Counted from the stretch's first letter, positions 1 through 14,118 are shown. The stretch is DNA of 64,000 nt from Drosophila persimilis (GCF_003286085.1 NW_020825298.1:3968001-4032000); one strand, 5' to 3'. Made by a program: numbers and translations. The notes: a model not told the origin generated them from the letters alone.

Positions 1-3000
1 CAGAGCTGCAGGCTCTGGGCCTGGGCCGGGACCATCATCATCATCAGAGTGTGGCAATTAAGCCGTCGCCAGGTGGCGATGCCTCAATTAGTGGCAGCCT
101 CCAGTGGCAGCAACGTTCCTCTGGAGCCGGAGCACACACGGAACAGGAGCTGGAGATGGAGATGGAGCTGCCGTTGTTGGGGCCGCAGCATCGCTCCAAT
201 TGGAAGTACAAACGGACGAAAGTCAAGCGGCGGCAGCGCCTCAATTCGCAGAGCAATCTGCCGAGCATCACGAACTCCTCGGCGCAGCCCTTCGCGCCGC
301 CGGCCACCCGGCAGCGCTACCTGAAGGTCAACCAGGTGTTCGAGAGCGAGCGCCGCATGTCCCAGGCGGAGATCCAGCGCAATCACGGTAAAATCGTCCT
401 GCTCGGCCTCTTCGAGCTCTCCACGAAGCGGGGCCCCCGCCCGGACGGCATCTCCGAGCTGGGGGCCGCCACCATGGCCGTGGAGCACATCAACCGCAAG
501 CGCCTCCTGCCCGGCTACACCCTCGAGCTGGTCACCAACGACACGCAGGTGAGTGGAGCGGGGGGACAGCGGGGGCTCCCATTACGAAATTGAATTTTCA
601 TTTAGTGGCGCGTGCAACATTAAAACTTAATAAGAAAATCTGCAACAGCAGCGGCAGCAGCTGGAAATATGTCATCAACGTTTCATCGTCTGCGTCCTCG
701 TTTTTGGGGCTCTTTTATTGCCATTTCTTTCCGGTTTGATGGGGCACGCAAATGTACAACCCGCATACAAGGACTCTCGTGTCTCGTATCTGTCGCTCTA
801 TCAAAGTCGACATTTTAAAAATGTTTATTGCGGCATCTTGACGCGTTTTTATGACGCCGAAACGGGGGACACTCCCAGCTCTGCATCTGCCTTAATGTGG
901 TTCCCCTCTCTCTTCCCCCCTCTCCTGGAATGCAGTGCGATCCTGGCGTGGGCGTGGATCGCTTCTTCCATGCCATCTACACACAGCCCTCGACGCGGAT
1001 GGTGATGCTGCTCGGATCCGCCTGCTCGGAGGTCACCGAAAGCCTGGCCAAGGTGGTGCCGTACTGGAATATTGTGCAGGTGAGTCCAGGGGGGGGATAC
1101 TGGGGCTGATTAAAATGCAAATATCCCGCTCGAACCTAATCAACTCACGTGCTTGGCTTTCGATTAGCATAAATGCCGGGGCAGGCGGGGCCAGGGATGA
1201 GTCCTGCAGCACCCCATAAACCATACGCCATAAACACTGCCACGCACCACAAATTATGAGGTCCACAAATTCACTTACGCATCCTCCCGGCCTCCTTTCG
1301 ACCTCCCGACATTTGCATTTAACCTTTGAAGTTTCATTTGCCTCGCACCCGCCTCACTGCCCCCCGAAATATGTTAAATGAGAGGCGAAACTTTGCAGAC
1401 ATGTGGCATGTGGATGTCTTGCGGCATGTCTTGCATTTTAAGCGGCCTCCGACACACCCCCCGCCCCTCACGCCGCCACGCGCCTCCACAGGACTGCTAA
1501 CGATTGCTTCTCCAAATTAAAGGTCTCGTTCGGCTCCACCTCGCCGGCGCTGAGCGACAGGCGGGAGTTCCCCTACTTCTATCGCACCGTGGCCCCGGAC
1601 TCCTCGCACAACCCGGCGCGCATCGCCTTCATCCGGCGCTTCGGCTGGGGCACGGTGACCACCTTCTCGCAGAACGAGGAGGTGCACTCGCTGGCGGTGA
1701 ACAATCTGGTGACGGAGCTGGAGGCAGCCAACATTTCCTGTGCGGCCACCATCACATTCGCGGCCACGGACTTCAAGGAGCAGCTTTTACTCCTGAGGGT
1801 GAGCATCCAAGGGGAGTTGGGGGGTTCCCAGCGAACGCAACGAATGACAAATGGTCTTGCCCCCGCAGGAGACTGACACGCGCATCATTATCGGCAGCTT
1901 CTCGCAGGAGCTGGCCCCACAGATCCTCTGCGAGGCCTACAGGCTGCGCATGTTCGGGGCGGACTACGCCTGGATCCTGCACGAGAGCATGGGGGCGCCG
2001 TGGTGGCCCGACCAGCGCACCGCCTGCACCAACCACGAGCTCCAGCTGGCCGTCGAGAACCTCATTGTGGTCTCCACCCACAACAGCATCGTGGGTAACA
2101 ACGTCAGCTACAGCGGACTGGTAAGCAGAAGGTCCTTTCTGCCCTTCTGTCTGCCCTCGAATGATTTATTTGATTAGACAATCCCCAGCCATCGGCCATG
2201 TCCTTGGCGATTGTGATTGTGATTGTGATGGTGATTGCAAGTCCTGCCTGTCATCGCGCGCGTTTTTATGAGCATTTTAGTGCCTCGTTCAGAGGCGAAC
2301 GAGGACGTGGCGACGGCCAGGACTAGGCAATCCCATTACAAGCCATATTCCTGCGCCATTCTGTGGCCTGTTTAATCGCCGACATTTCCATTTCCATTTC
2401 CATTCGATTCCACTTGGCAGAACAATCACATGTTTAACTCGCAGCTGCGCAAGCAATTTGCACAGTTCCATGGCCAGGATGGGGCATCCACAGCCGGTGG
2501 CAACCGCAAGCGTGCCGCACCGCAATCGGATTTGGATGTGGATCCGAGCAGCCGGCGCAGGCGTGCCACTGGGAGCCACCTCTTCCCGGAGGCCATCTCG
2601 CAGTACGCGCCGCAGACGTACGACGCCGTGTGGGCCATAGCCCTGGCCCTGCGCGCCTCCGAGGAGCACTGGCGCCGCAACGAGGCCCAGTCGAAGCTGG
2701 ACGGATTCGACTACACGCGCAGCGACATGGCCTGGGAGTTCCTGCAGCAGATGGGCAAGCTCCACTTCCTGGGCGTATCCGTAAGGCGGGCGAAAGGGTC
2801 CGGCCATGAGAGCCGCTTCTGATTGGTTTCTCCTTTCGATTCTCCTCGGCAGGGTCCCGTCTCGTTCAGCGGTCCGGATCGTGTGGGCACCACGGCCTTC
2901 TACCAGATCCAGCGGGGCCTGCTGGAGCCCATTGCACTGTACTATCCCGCCACCGATGCCCTGGACTTCCGCTGCCCCCGCTGCCGACCCGTCAAGTGGC

Positions 3001-6000
3001 ACAGCGGCCAGGTGCCCATCGCCAAGCGGGTCTTCAAGCTGCGAGTGGCCACCATCGCCCCGCTGGCCTTCTACACCATCGCCACCCTCTCGAGCGTGGG
3101 CATTGCCCTGGCCATCGCCTTTCTCGCCTTCAATCTGCACTTTCGGAAGCTCAAGTAAGTCCAGGGCCCGCGGCAGGGGCCTCTCTCTCTCGTCGGTTGC
3201 TTACTCTGCACTTTCCACTGGCGTATCCACCGCCAATCCTCCTCCACAGGGCAATTAAACTTTCCAGCCCGAAGCTGAGCAACATCACCGCAGTGGGCTG
3301 CATCTTCGTGTATGCCACCGTCATCCTGCTGGGCCTCGACCACTCCACGCTGCCCTCGGCGGCAGACTCCTTTGCCGCAGTCTGCACGGTGAGTCCACCT
3401 TCTATTCTCCCCCTCCTGCCACTCTTTTGTTTGACTTGCGAGGATTCTCGTGGGTTGGCTGCTGCTTTCTCCCCCTGCCCCTCGCTTTCTCCGTCTCTCA
3501 TCAAATATGACTTTCAGTTTTCTGGCTGCCAACAACTTTCGTGAGTCGCGTTCTCATGTGTTTGCTTTATTTATGTGTGGATTGAGCGGATGCGGAGCCA
3601 GAGCCCTCCCCGGCTATAAATAGCTGACGGGCTGCCTCTTAAAGCTAGAGCCATTCAGATTTTTAGATTTCCAGCTGCCGCTGCTCCGCCTGTCTTCCGC
3701 CTGTCCATTCCATTTCCATTTCCATGTCCGTGTCCTCTTTGGCTTCAACTTCAGTTTTCAGCTTCGCCTTCAGTGGCTTTAAACGCCACTCCAGGGAAAT
3801 TTGCAGGCCCTCTCTGCCCTGCTATGCTCTTGCAGGGGGTATCCAGGTTTTGACGAGAAGATGGAAACAAGCCATCCAAAAGCTTAGAGGATTTCCACGG
3901 GCATTTCCCACCGTTTTCATCATTATCCAGCTTCATTCAGATTCCAGCTAGCAGAAGGACTCGTATATATTTTAGGGCTAATAGCAGATTAAATTTGAGA
4001 GAAAACGAAGGGGAATCCTACATTTATCCCCTATACTCAGGGTGTGTGGCTCTCCTCCGCCAGACGGCGCTAACATTGCACGACAAAGAGTGTGTGAGAC
4101 AGAGACAGAAAGCGAGTAAGCAAGTGTTTAATTTTTTGATTCTGGCTATAATAATAGTCTGATCGGATCAAGATGCGGCAATCTGCTAGATCTGGTCATA
4201 CTCTATGATTCTCATTAAGTTATTTCGTATCTCTAAAACTGTGGATGCCACAGATTCTTGTCGGAAGAGAGCGTGTCGAAATTTTGAAGAAAACTAGATT
4301 CAGTGTGATATCTCAGGAGTCTGGGTACAAGATCTCAAGGTCTCAGAGAACTAGGCGTCGAACAGACAGACAGGGCTTAATCGACTCGGATATTGAGGCT
4401 GATCCAGAATATTATGTATCTTATGGGGTTGGTATCTTATTTAGATTATTTAGATCATTTAGATCCGATCAGATCTAGGCATTACTCATTTTGAGCATCA
4501 GTTATAAGAGCCAGCGGACCTTCTGCTGATTTCTATTCGCCTGGTATTCCGAAAAAAGCAATCGTATAAGTCTTGTTTCATATTTAATATTTCAAAAATG
4601 TATTAAATACATATAAATGTACAGTCCCGAGCGACATAGTAGTGGAAATGCCTCCATATCTCTGGCTAAGCCAAGAGTTTCGCTCAGAAAATCACACCAT
4701 TCCATATACTATGTGTACCAATACCACTCTTCCATAAGCAGCATTCCGTGTCCATTCGCTTATGGGAAATTTGTAGAGCAAACCTTTAAATCCTGGATTT
4801 TCCAAGGGTATCTAGGGCCTCGACTTGCGGTTCTATTCCTTTCGCTGGCTTGCTTCTTTCTGTTTTAGCTTCTGTTTTGTTATTGTTAAGGCTCTCTCGT
4901 GTTGGGCCCGAAGCGGGACAAAGCCCCACCCCCCTCCCCCTCTTCCCCACCGAGAACAAGTGCAAACACATGACAGGGAAATTTACAACTTTTGTGATAT
5001 TCCATGTGATATTTGCATAAAACTGAAACCGAGACGCACCGCAGCCTGCCACCCGGGCCACAGGACTGAGTTGTGCCCCATTGATGAGTTGTTTCCCTTT
5101 TGCTTGTGTCGGTTCGGTTCTGTTTTTCTTTGCTGCTGGCCCCCCAAAACATGACACTTACACACATCCTTATGGGCTTCCGTGTAACCCGTGGCAGGCA
5201 CGCGTCTATCTGCTGTCGGCCGGATTCTCGCTGGCCTTTGGCTCGATGTTCGCCAAGACCTACCGGGTGCACCGCATCTTCACACGAACCGGGAGCGTGT
5301 TCAAGGACAAAATGCTGCAGGACATCCAGTTGATTCTGCTCGTGTGCGGCCTGTTGCTGGTGGACGCCCTCCTCGTCACCCTCTGGGTCGTCACGGACCC
5401 CATGGAGCGGCATTTGCATAATCTGACACTCGAAATCAGCGCGATTGATCGGAGTGTTGTCTACCAGCCCCAGGTAGGTGTCCCCACCCTCCACATCCCC
5501 CACATCCCGCATGCCCCTCCTTTATGGATTGGATTGACATCCAATGTTTGTAAATTGACTCCTCTGGCACTTGCCGCCCCTTTCGGATGCCCCCTTTAGG
5601 TGGAGGTCTGCCGCTCGCAGCACACCCAAACCTGGCTGAGTGTCCTGTACGCCTACAAGGGCCTCCTGCTGGTGGTGGGCGTGTACATGGCCTGGGAGAC
5701 GCGCCACGTGAAGATACCCGCCCTCAACGACTCGCAGTACATCGGCGTCTCCGTGTACAGCGTGGTCATCACGAGTGCCATTGTCGTCGTCCTGGCCAAC
5801 CTCATCTCGGAGCGCGTGACGCTGGCCTTCATCACCATCACGGCCCTCATTTTGACGTCCACCACGGCGACGCTGTGCCTGCTGTTCATCCCGAAGCTGC
5901 ACGACATTTGGGCGCGAAGTGAGTGCCACGACTGGATCCACTAATACCCAGAGTAATCCTCTCTTCGCAGATGACATCATCGATCCCGTGATCCACAGCA

Positions 6001-7304
6001 TGGGCCTCAAGATGGAGTGCAACACGCGACGCTTTGTGGTCGACGATCGCCGGGAGCTGCAGTATCGCGTGGAGGTCCAGAACAGGGTCTACAAGAAGGA
6101 GATCCAGGCGCTGGACGCGGAGATCCGCAAGTTGGAGCGGCTGCTCGAGTCCGGTCTGGGCACCGCCTCGACGACCACGTCCTCGTCCACCTCCCTGCTG
6201 CAGGGAGGCCACGCCCACGCCCACCTGAAGCCAGAGCTGACCGTCACGAGCGGACTGTCGCAGACGCCGGCTCCGAGCAAGTCGCGCACCCCGAGCATCT
6301 CCGGGATCCTGCCCAACCTGCTGCTCTCCGTGCTCCCGCCGGTGATTCCGCGCGCTAGCTGGCCCTCGGCGGAGTACATGCAGATCCCGATGCGGCGATC
6401 GGTGACCTTTGCCTCGCAGCCGCAGCTGGAGGAGGCCTGCCTGCCCGCCCAGGACCTGATCAACCTGCGGCTCGCCCACCAGCAGGCCACCGAGGCCACC
6501 AGCCGGACGGGGCTCATCGACCGCCTCCGGGGCATCTTCTCGCGCACCGCCTCCAGCAACAAGGGCTCCACTGCCAGCCTGGCGGACGGCCAGAAGGGCC
6601 TCAAGGCGGCCTTCAAGTCGCACATGGGCCTCTTCACCCGCCTGATTCCCTCCTCGCAGACGGCCTCCTGCAATGCCATCTACAACTCCCCGATTCAGAA
6701 TCCGGGCCCAGAGCCGGGCGGCCTCCCCGTCGAGTCCAACTCGAACGGGCGGACGCATCTGAAGGCCATCCACCGCGGATCGCTCACTCAAAGCGGCACC
6801 CACCTCGACCACCTGGCCAAGGATCCCGGCTTCCTGCTGCCCTCCATCTCCACCATCTCCGGGGAGCATCTGGGCGGACCCGTGGCCCCCCCCGACGGCC
6901 GGTATGTGAAGCTGCTGGAGACCAGGGTGAACTTTCAGCTGCCCAGCAGCCGCCGGCCGTCGGTGGTGCAGCCGACGCCCAGTCTGCGGGAGCGGGTCAG
7001 GGGCTCGCCGCGCTTCCCCCACCGCATCCTGCCGCCGGCCGCCTGCAGCCTGAGCGCCCTGGCCGAGTCGGAGGACACCAGGGCGCCGGATATGAGCTCC
7101 ATTTTAGGCAGCTGCAAGTCCATTCCGCGCATTTCCCTGCAGCAGGCCACCAGCGGGGGCACCTGGAAGTCCATGGAGACGGCCGCCAAGTCGCGCCTCT
7201 CGCTGGGCGACTCCCAAGAGGACGAGACCCCAGAGACACCAGAAACAGAGGTCGGGCCGGTGCAGGTCCAGGTCGAGGCGGTGCCATTGAATGGCCTAGG
7301 TTAG
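1..7304 (+). CDS. GABA-B-R3: Metabotropic GABA-B receptor subtype 3 (5' end outside window)
   Basis: Class C G-protein-coupled receptor for GABA at the neuronal plasma membrane. Exons read by hand: <1-548, 936-1079, 1523-1798, 1869-2120, 2421-2780, 2853-3154, 3250-3388, 5198-5473, 5600-5918 and 5971-7304. All joins keep frame at GT/AG sites, giving about 1315 residues ending in TAG, close to the roughly 1300 I remember for the fly protein. The frame is open to the left edge, so the start lies outside. Order: low-complexity N-terminus, Venus-flytrap domain (starts near KIVLLGLFELSTKRGPRPDG), seven membrane segments (first at 3040-3150, last at 5815-5890), then a tail of about 400 residues opening with a coiled coil (EVQNRVYKKEIQALDAEIRK). 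The R3 rather than R1/R2 call rests on remembered sequence and on Muller-B neighbours. Introns range from 52 bp to 1.8 kb. A GABA-B receptor is certain; the subtype is probable. Confidence 0.93.
4060..4470. mobile_element. Degraded INE-1/DINE-1-type (Helitron) fragment
   Basis: It lies in the 1.8-kb intron 3389-5197 of GABA-B-R3. The stretch about 4330-4430 carries a run of motifs I remember from INE-1/DNAREP1: CTCAGAGAACTAGGCGT, then ACAGACAGACAGGGC, then ATCGACTCGGATATTGA, then GCTGATCCAGAATATTATG. Order and spacing match but the bases have drifted, so it is an old, non-autonomous copy. There is no coding capacity. The edges are approximate. The rest of the intron shows nothing I can name. 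Confidence 0.6.
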
Positions 7305-8893
7305 ACCCTACCCCGTCCTCCGTCCTCCGCCCAGTCCTCGTCAATTAGAAGCAAACACCAAGCAATTATTTTCGACAGACACGCGAAGAATCCCCCCTCC
7401 CCCCAAGAGAATCCCCCCCACAGAGAGGCGAGAGGCAAGAGCCAGAGCCAGAGCCAGAGCGCGTGTGCAACTGACCAATCATCCAGCTTAAAGCAATCAA
7501 ACGCATTAGGGATAACGCCTAGATAAGTCACGATACGAGTAGCTCCTCCAATCAGCCAGTCATCATCTTCCAGAAGGAGGAGAGACCCTCCCTCCCCCCA
7601 CCACTCTATCCCCCCCACTCGATAATGTGATTAACCCCTGAGTCCCAGCCCCCTCTTAGACTGTTCCCCTGCTCTCTTGTAGGCTAAGTAGTTGAGCTTT
7701 TCTTTAGCTAGTGATTGAACACCCCCCCCCAAGACCCCTCTAAAGACCCTCCTCCCTCCCCCCTTCTCTAGACGTAAGGAATCGTTTTGGGTTTTTTCGT
7801 TTGTTGTCCGCTGCACCGCAGGACCTCCATCCACGGTGGTGCATCCAGTGTATCCAGAGAGCAATACTATCGTACTATCGTATATATCGTACTTACAATA
7901 CAATCTAGAGTTAGGGCCTCAGAGAATCAGAGAGAATCACAGTCGGCGTTAGAGTAGGCTTCAAATACAAGCCAATATGATTAATTATCGCCACAGTCGT
8001 AGATGAATCCATGAATCATGTGTGTGTAGGGCATAAGTAGGGGTAGTAGACGCCACTTAAGGATCCCCCCAGACCCCACATTTCCACAGCCCCCAACCCC
8101 CTCACAGTGGGCCATTTGGTTCGTCGAGGGGAATGAAAAAAAGTTTCTCTTCCAAAAGGATAATTTTTAAGGAATTTTAAAGAAAAAAGGTACAAACTGG
8201 GAATTTTTAAATTTTTTTTTAATTTTCTATATATATTTTTTTAATTTTAATTTTCTGTTTAATGTGTAAATTGAATTGGGTAGAAGCAAATATGTGTTTC
8301 GCTCGGTTTGGCAGTCTGAATCAGACTTTTCGGAGCCTTCAATATAATCTAATAGAGAAAAATAATGTTTCCAGGAAGTTCTTTGTCTGCTGATGTCATA
8401 TCATGGGCCAACAATGGACCGGGCCGGCTGAACTGGCTTTTGAGAGCTCGCCTGGAGTCACTTGCGAAATCCCACCTCAAAGAATTGTGTACCAAAAAAA
8501 TGTATGGCCGTTACTCTTCTTATTTTGGTGATTCCATTTTGAAGCATTCGAAACAAAAGCGGGAAAGAGAGCCACTGCTTCTGTGGCCTCTGTGGATGTT
8601 TTATTTTTCTTTTTCAAGGTCCAAAAAGCAGAAAAAGCACAAGCAGAGGATGTGTATGTTTTATTTATAATTTTTAAGGTCGAAAATGGTAATTTCCTTC
8701 CCCGAAATCAGCCAAATCGCCCACTGTGCCTCCCTCTGTCCCCCCTGTCTGGGCCAGAAGGCGCTCTCCAGTCTGGAGAGAGTCTCGGCCGCCGCCATCA
8801 TAGGGACTAAGCCACTAAGTTTTAGGATTGTAATCCAATTCCATTCCCCCCGTCACTCTCCAGCCACACATTCCGCAGGATAACTTCAATAAA
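7305..8893 (+). other. Probable 3'UTR of GABA-B-R3
   Basis: Non-coding sequence after the TAG at 7302-7304, at first C-rich and then AT-rich (8140-8300). The first canonical AATAAA I see downstream is at 8888-8893, which would give a 3'UTR of about 1.6 kb. This is an inference; a variant signal closer to the stop could be used instead. Confidence 0.4.
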
Positions 8894-9120
8894 CAATGGA
8901 GCCTAGGCAGAAATGCCGGGCCAGAGAATAATGATTAATTAATTAAAGTTGTTTTATTGAGTGCCGCCCCCAAGGGCGGGGGAATGAAGCATAACCAAAA
9001 AAACACACACACACACAGATACAGAAACAAATACAAATACAAGTACAGACGGAGGGCAGAAATGAGACCAAGAGAAATGACTTTGTACAAAGCCGTGAAA
9101 TGAGTTTGCCAGCGAAACGG

Positions 9121-9166
9121 AGGACTCGCAGGAAGGACTCGCAGGAAGGACTCGCAGGACTCGCAG
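9121..9166. repeat. Short tandem repeat, 14-bp unit
   Basis: The unit AGGACTCGCAGGAA occurs about three times in a row, with a shortened last copy. Confidence 0.85.
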
Positions 9167-11570
9167 CGACCCAAACTAATAGAGTTCGGTGATTAAGTTG
9201 ACGTTGCAATTTGTTGCTATAAATAAATAAATAAATCGGATGACCGAAAACGGTCACGGCGGGGGGTCCGACCGGTCCTGGCCACCACACCACACCATTC
9301 ACGTGTGTAATCCGGGCCCCAGGTTGGACCTCCTCCTGGCGTGAATTTATCTTTATGCTCGTAAAACAAAAAGCACATGAAACGGAATCGGAATCGGCCA
9401 AATAAACAGCGACGACAACGTGGATGGGATTGGGGCTGTGACTGTGGATGGAAGATGAAGATGAGCACAGAGACAGAGCCAGAGCCAGGGGAGGGGAGGG
9501 GGAGATGATGGTGACATTCACACAGTCGTGGGGGGCCAACATTTTTCATGGCTCCATTCACTGAGACCCTCCGCACCGCCACGACTGACGCATCAAGATT
9601 TATCCCGGTCGCACTTTGTTGCCAGTTGCCACGGCGAGTGGGGGGCGAGGGGGGGGGCAGAGGTGGCTGCTTCTTCCGCTCAATAAAATGGAGCAGTCCT
9701 GTCTTTACATTTGCTTTATTACAGTTGGAGTACCTTGCCACAGGGGCTGTCGGCTGTCACATCGGGGCACACACACAGAGAGAACGCAAGAAATGTTTAT
9801 TTATTGCACATATTTGCCACAGCCCACAGCCGGCACGCTCTGCTTGCCACCAGCTGACGACAACATTTTGTGGCGTCGCAAAAGTTGCGCAAATATTAAT
9901 TTTAATCAAGCTAATTAATATGGTCCGGCCTGCCAAAGAGGAGAACCCCAAAAAGGAACCGAGAGGAGCCCACGAAATGAATAAAAATGGGGAGGAACGT
10001 GTCCTCCAGGCAGTGACAAATGGGCGGACGGGTCAACAGGTTGAGGAAGGGCACACGGCGGCGACTGTGTTTCCCCGGGCAAAGCTCCCTTAATTAGCGC
10101 CTGCTCCAAAGGCAATTTACGCGTATGCCAAAGTGCATTAAGAGAGCATCTCCTGATGTACTCTGTTCCCTGTTCTCTGGAGGCTCGTGCCAATTCCCTC
10201 TAATTATTCAGGATTATCATGAGAGCATCCTCTTACGGCAGGGATGAGTGTGTGTTTGTGGCAGGGAACAATGCTCCAGGGCAATCGCAATCGCAATCCC
10301 ACGAGGAGGCACTCTCATCTGCACAAAGACCCCTGCACTTTACTTACCTTTCGGCATAAAGCGCTCCAGTTTATTCCATATACATATCTCTTCCAGGTCC
10401 TCCCCGGCACCACCCCCGCCCCTAGAAGGTGGCACATAAAACGGCACTAAGTTATTTTCAATCAATAAAAACAACATAAACAAAAAGCAAGCTGTAAAAA
10501 ATACACTCAACTCCCCCTCGCCGCCCCTCGTACACGTGTGGCATGGCATGGCACCACGCTCTTTGCTGCCCCCCCCGCCTGCTCCTTGGGCACTGTAGGG
10601 AAACCACTGTGCTCCCAATTTGCCAATAAATTTGCTTGCCATGCACTGCCTGTAATTCAAAAGAAGCGAGTGAACCGAAAACAGCAACACATGACAGCCA
10701 AAACGATGAACGAAGTGGCAGATACCCTAGCAGATCCCTGATGAATCGTAGGGGAATCAAAGCCCTGAGAGACGAACCATAGAACCCTCTGGAAGGGTAT
10801 CAAAAGTGAGCAACAGACCCCCCAGGAGCGGGCTGCGGGCTGGAGGGGGGGGACCTGCAGAGGAAAGCTGAAATGTGAAAATGTTGGGCAAAAAGTTTTC
10901 CTTTTGGTGTGGATGCCGAGCATTTCTTTCAACTTTTTCGAGTACGTGGCTGCTGTCAGCGCGCAAAATGACAAAATATTTCCTTGTGCATACATATTTT
11001 CTGTTTTCTGTGGCCTAATCGAGCGGAAAAACATACACGTTAAACATTTCGCACTTTTAATTGAGATTGGAAAAGCGCGTAAGCGCCAAAGGTGGCAGGC
11101 CCCTCTAATTGGTTATCTCTTGCCCCCCCGATGGGAGGTGGGAGGCAGGAAACAAGCCCGAGCAGGCGGAGAACGAGTGGCGGAAAACGGATTTCTAGAC
11201 GAGTGAGCGGCTGATTGAAAATTGTGAAGGGGAGAGGGGAGGAGATGGAGATGGAGCCTCAATTCATGCAAATTCTGTCAGAGATACAATCAGAGCGCAC
11301 AGGCCGAGAGCGGTTGAGGCGGTTGAGGCGGTTGAGGCTGTTGCCATTCCAGTCATGATTGCAATTTATTATAACTGAGCTGTAAACAAATACGCGGAGG
11401 AGGACTGCACCAGTGGCTGGTAAGCGGTTATTGTCGCGACAACTGACTTGGACAGGAACCAGCTGCCAGAAGAGCAGAGGAGACCAAGGAGGAGCTGGAG
11501 ATGGAGATGCACTCACATGTTCTGCCACCAGGGGAAATTACACGAATGGAATGCCAGCACAGCACACACA

Positions 11571-11641
11571 CACAGAGAGAGAGAGAGAGAGCACATAATG
11601 TTGTTGACACACTGCACACACACACACACACAGACACACAC
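11571..11641. repeat. GA and CA microsatellites
   Basis: A GA run (about 11571-11592) is followed by a CA run (about 11616-11641). They are simple-sequence repeats in intergenic DNA. Confidence 0.85.
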
Positions 11642-12160
11642 AGCTACACACGTACACGGGAACGGCAGTCAACTAGAAGCGGAAACGGAAGTAGCAACAT
11701 GGCGACAGAGGCGAGGCAAGGCGAGGCAAGGCTGCCAACTGATTGCGATAGATGGAGCAACGGAGCAACGGAGACAGAGACAGCGATGGAGACGACTTGG
11801 CAGCCAAATGATTAATTTCAACAAGCTGCCACAAACTGTTGAAGGAACAGGCAGCAGCAACAGACTCCACTCTCGTGCGTGTCCTGTGCTCGGGTTTATT
11901 GACAATGTGTGAAGCAAATGCAAACTTGGAGACCAGCAGAAGACGGCGTTGATTTTGCGCTTGAGAATTTAATGAACCACAAAATAACAGAAAATTCGTT
12001 TAAGTATTGCCAATCCCAGGCCCCAATCCCAGCCCCTCACTCGCACTCCCCAATGCCTCATTTTGTACGCCGATCAGATTTCGTTTGGGCCAATGCCTAA
12101 TCCTTTCGATGCGAGCCGAATGTGAGCCTGCTTTGCATTCCGCATTCAGATGCCCAGAGA

Positions 12161-12162
<2 letters not shown>

Positions 12163-12192
<30 letters not shown>
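12163..12192. repeat. Poly-C tract of 30 bases
   Basis: Thirty consecutive C residues as printed, the longest homopolymer in the window. The length may be affected by sequencing. Confidence 0.9.
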
Positions 12193-12193
<1 letters not shown>

Positions 12194-14118
12194 CCCTGTC
12201 ATCAGAGGAAGATTGGGGAAAGATGGCCCCGAAAATAAGTGCTAACTGGAACAGAGATCAAATAACCCAAGAGCCAGGACCCAGAGTTCAAATGCCAGAA
12301 CATTTTCCGAAGGAAATTTCCTGAATGGACTTGGCATGGACATGCCAAATCTCCCTCCCTCCCCCTCCCATCCTCTGACTGCCACTCGGTCTCCATTTGT
12401 GTGGGTCTGGTTCTGTATTTGATTTGCGGTTGTGCATCCATTTCACTGCAAATGAAGCAAACGAGCCGTGCGGTCATTAGATGTCCTGCCACACCGCAGT
12501 GCTAGGACTCCTGCTCGGACTTCTGCGGACAGCTCTCTCGCTCACATTAAAGCGTATACAGCACTGAATTCTGCTCAATTGCCGCTTGAAATTTTAATTA
12601 GAGCCGGCCACATGCCACATGCCACATGCAACATGCAGGGAAGTGGCACGCAAAGGTGCGAGATCAAATGCAGCGACAAAGTTTTCCCAAGGTGCGCGGT
12701 GCGCTTCGTTTAACTTTTTGGCAACCAGAGCCGCCGCTGCCTGACGGGGCAAACACAACTTGACACGTTCCCCAAGCCGCATGCAGCGCCCTATTGTGGG
12801 GTACGCGTAATCTGCATTGTTTGCCCTAAGCACCGGCATTTACAGGCGCCTCCGCCACACGGCAACGCGATGACTTGATAAATATTTCCATTGGCGGCAA
12901 CATAATCATCAACTTGCCACGGCGCCAACTGCTGCAAGGGGAATCCCATGCCCATGCCCATGCCCCGGCCTTTGTCTTGGCAGAAATAAGTTTTAATTAG
13001 ACGTCACTGCAGCGCGAAAAAGTTTTCCCTGGGCTCACGGGGCGTATGCGTGATGTCAAAAAGCGACGAGCGAGAGATGAGCACAGCCCCGCCCCCTTTT
13101 GCCCTTTTGCCCTTTTGCTCATCGCGAAACACCAGAACTTTAATCAAAACTTGTGTTCGTTTGCAATTATGCGACAAGAAGTCAGAAGACAGACACCCCC
13201 CGTGCCCCCGTGCCCCCGTGCCCCCTACCCCGCCCCCGCCCCCGTCCATCACCTGTAATTAAGCGAAGCAAACAGTTTTAAGCTGGCACGCGGCCTGCCA
13301 GATGCAATGCATCATTAATGCACACTCACACGCGTGGACTCTGCCACATCCAGATCCCCGATGAAGGGTTGCGGGGAAAATGCCTGGCAAATGGGAAATG
13401 GGAAAAAAATATTCCACCTAATAGCTCCTTTTATGCTCCACTTCAGGGCTGCTCCGCTCCGTTTTGGCTCCTCGGCTGTGCCGCCACGTAGTAGGCATAA
13501 AATTTTCGGGGGGGGCGGTGAAGGGGGAGGGGGTGTGCCGTGATTATTATGCGAAGGGTCGAAGCGGTGGAGGAGCGGCAGAAGGTACTCGTAATTTCAT
13601 TAAAATTTTATTAGCTCAATATGAGGCTCGGGTTCGTGGAGGAGCGTGTGTGTGTGGGGCGGGGGGGGAGTGCAGAGCAGGTCTCAGGTTTTGATTTGAG
13701 CAAATGAAATTATCACCTATGCCAGGGCCATGAACATAAAACCAGCCAGAGGCAGAGCCAGGAGAGAGAGAGCCAGGAAGAGAGAGCCAGGAAGAGAGAG
13801 CTCTTACTTTTAAGTACTCCAACAGTCCAGGGTGGTGGGGGGGGAGGGGAGACCTGGCAGCCTGACTATCCTCTGATAAGTCATTCAATTTTCCCAGGCT
13901 ATTTTACAATTTTACAATATTCGTTTTTCCTTGTGGCCAAATGGCTTTTAATTTTCATTTTGCTATTAATTTCAACCTCAAAGGTGGGGCAGAGGTTCGG
14001 GGGGATATCACAGCCGTAACACAAAAGCCGCAAAGTCTTGCCATTGGCTTTGGTTAATCCAAGCGGACACACACACGCACGCACACGCACACAGATACGC
14101 ACTAATACTAGGATGGAT

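Noticed and set aside
51-53. Start codon of GABA-B-R3 at position 51
   Set aside because: The codon is GTG and the frame stays open to base 3, so the exon continues past the left edge.
8365-8670. 101-codon ORF downstream of GABA-B-R3
   Set aside because: Lys/Ser-rich end, no signal or domain, lies in the likely 3'UTR, and no promoter is seen.
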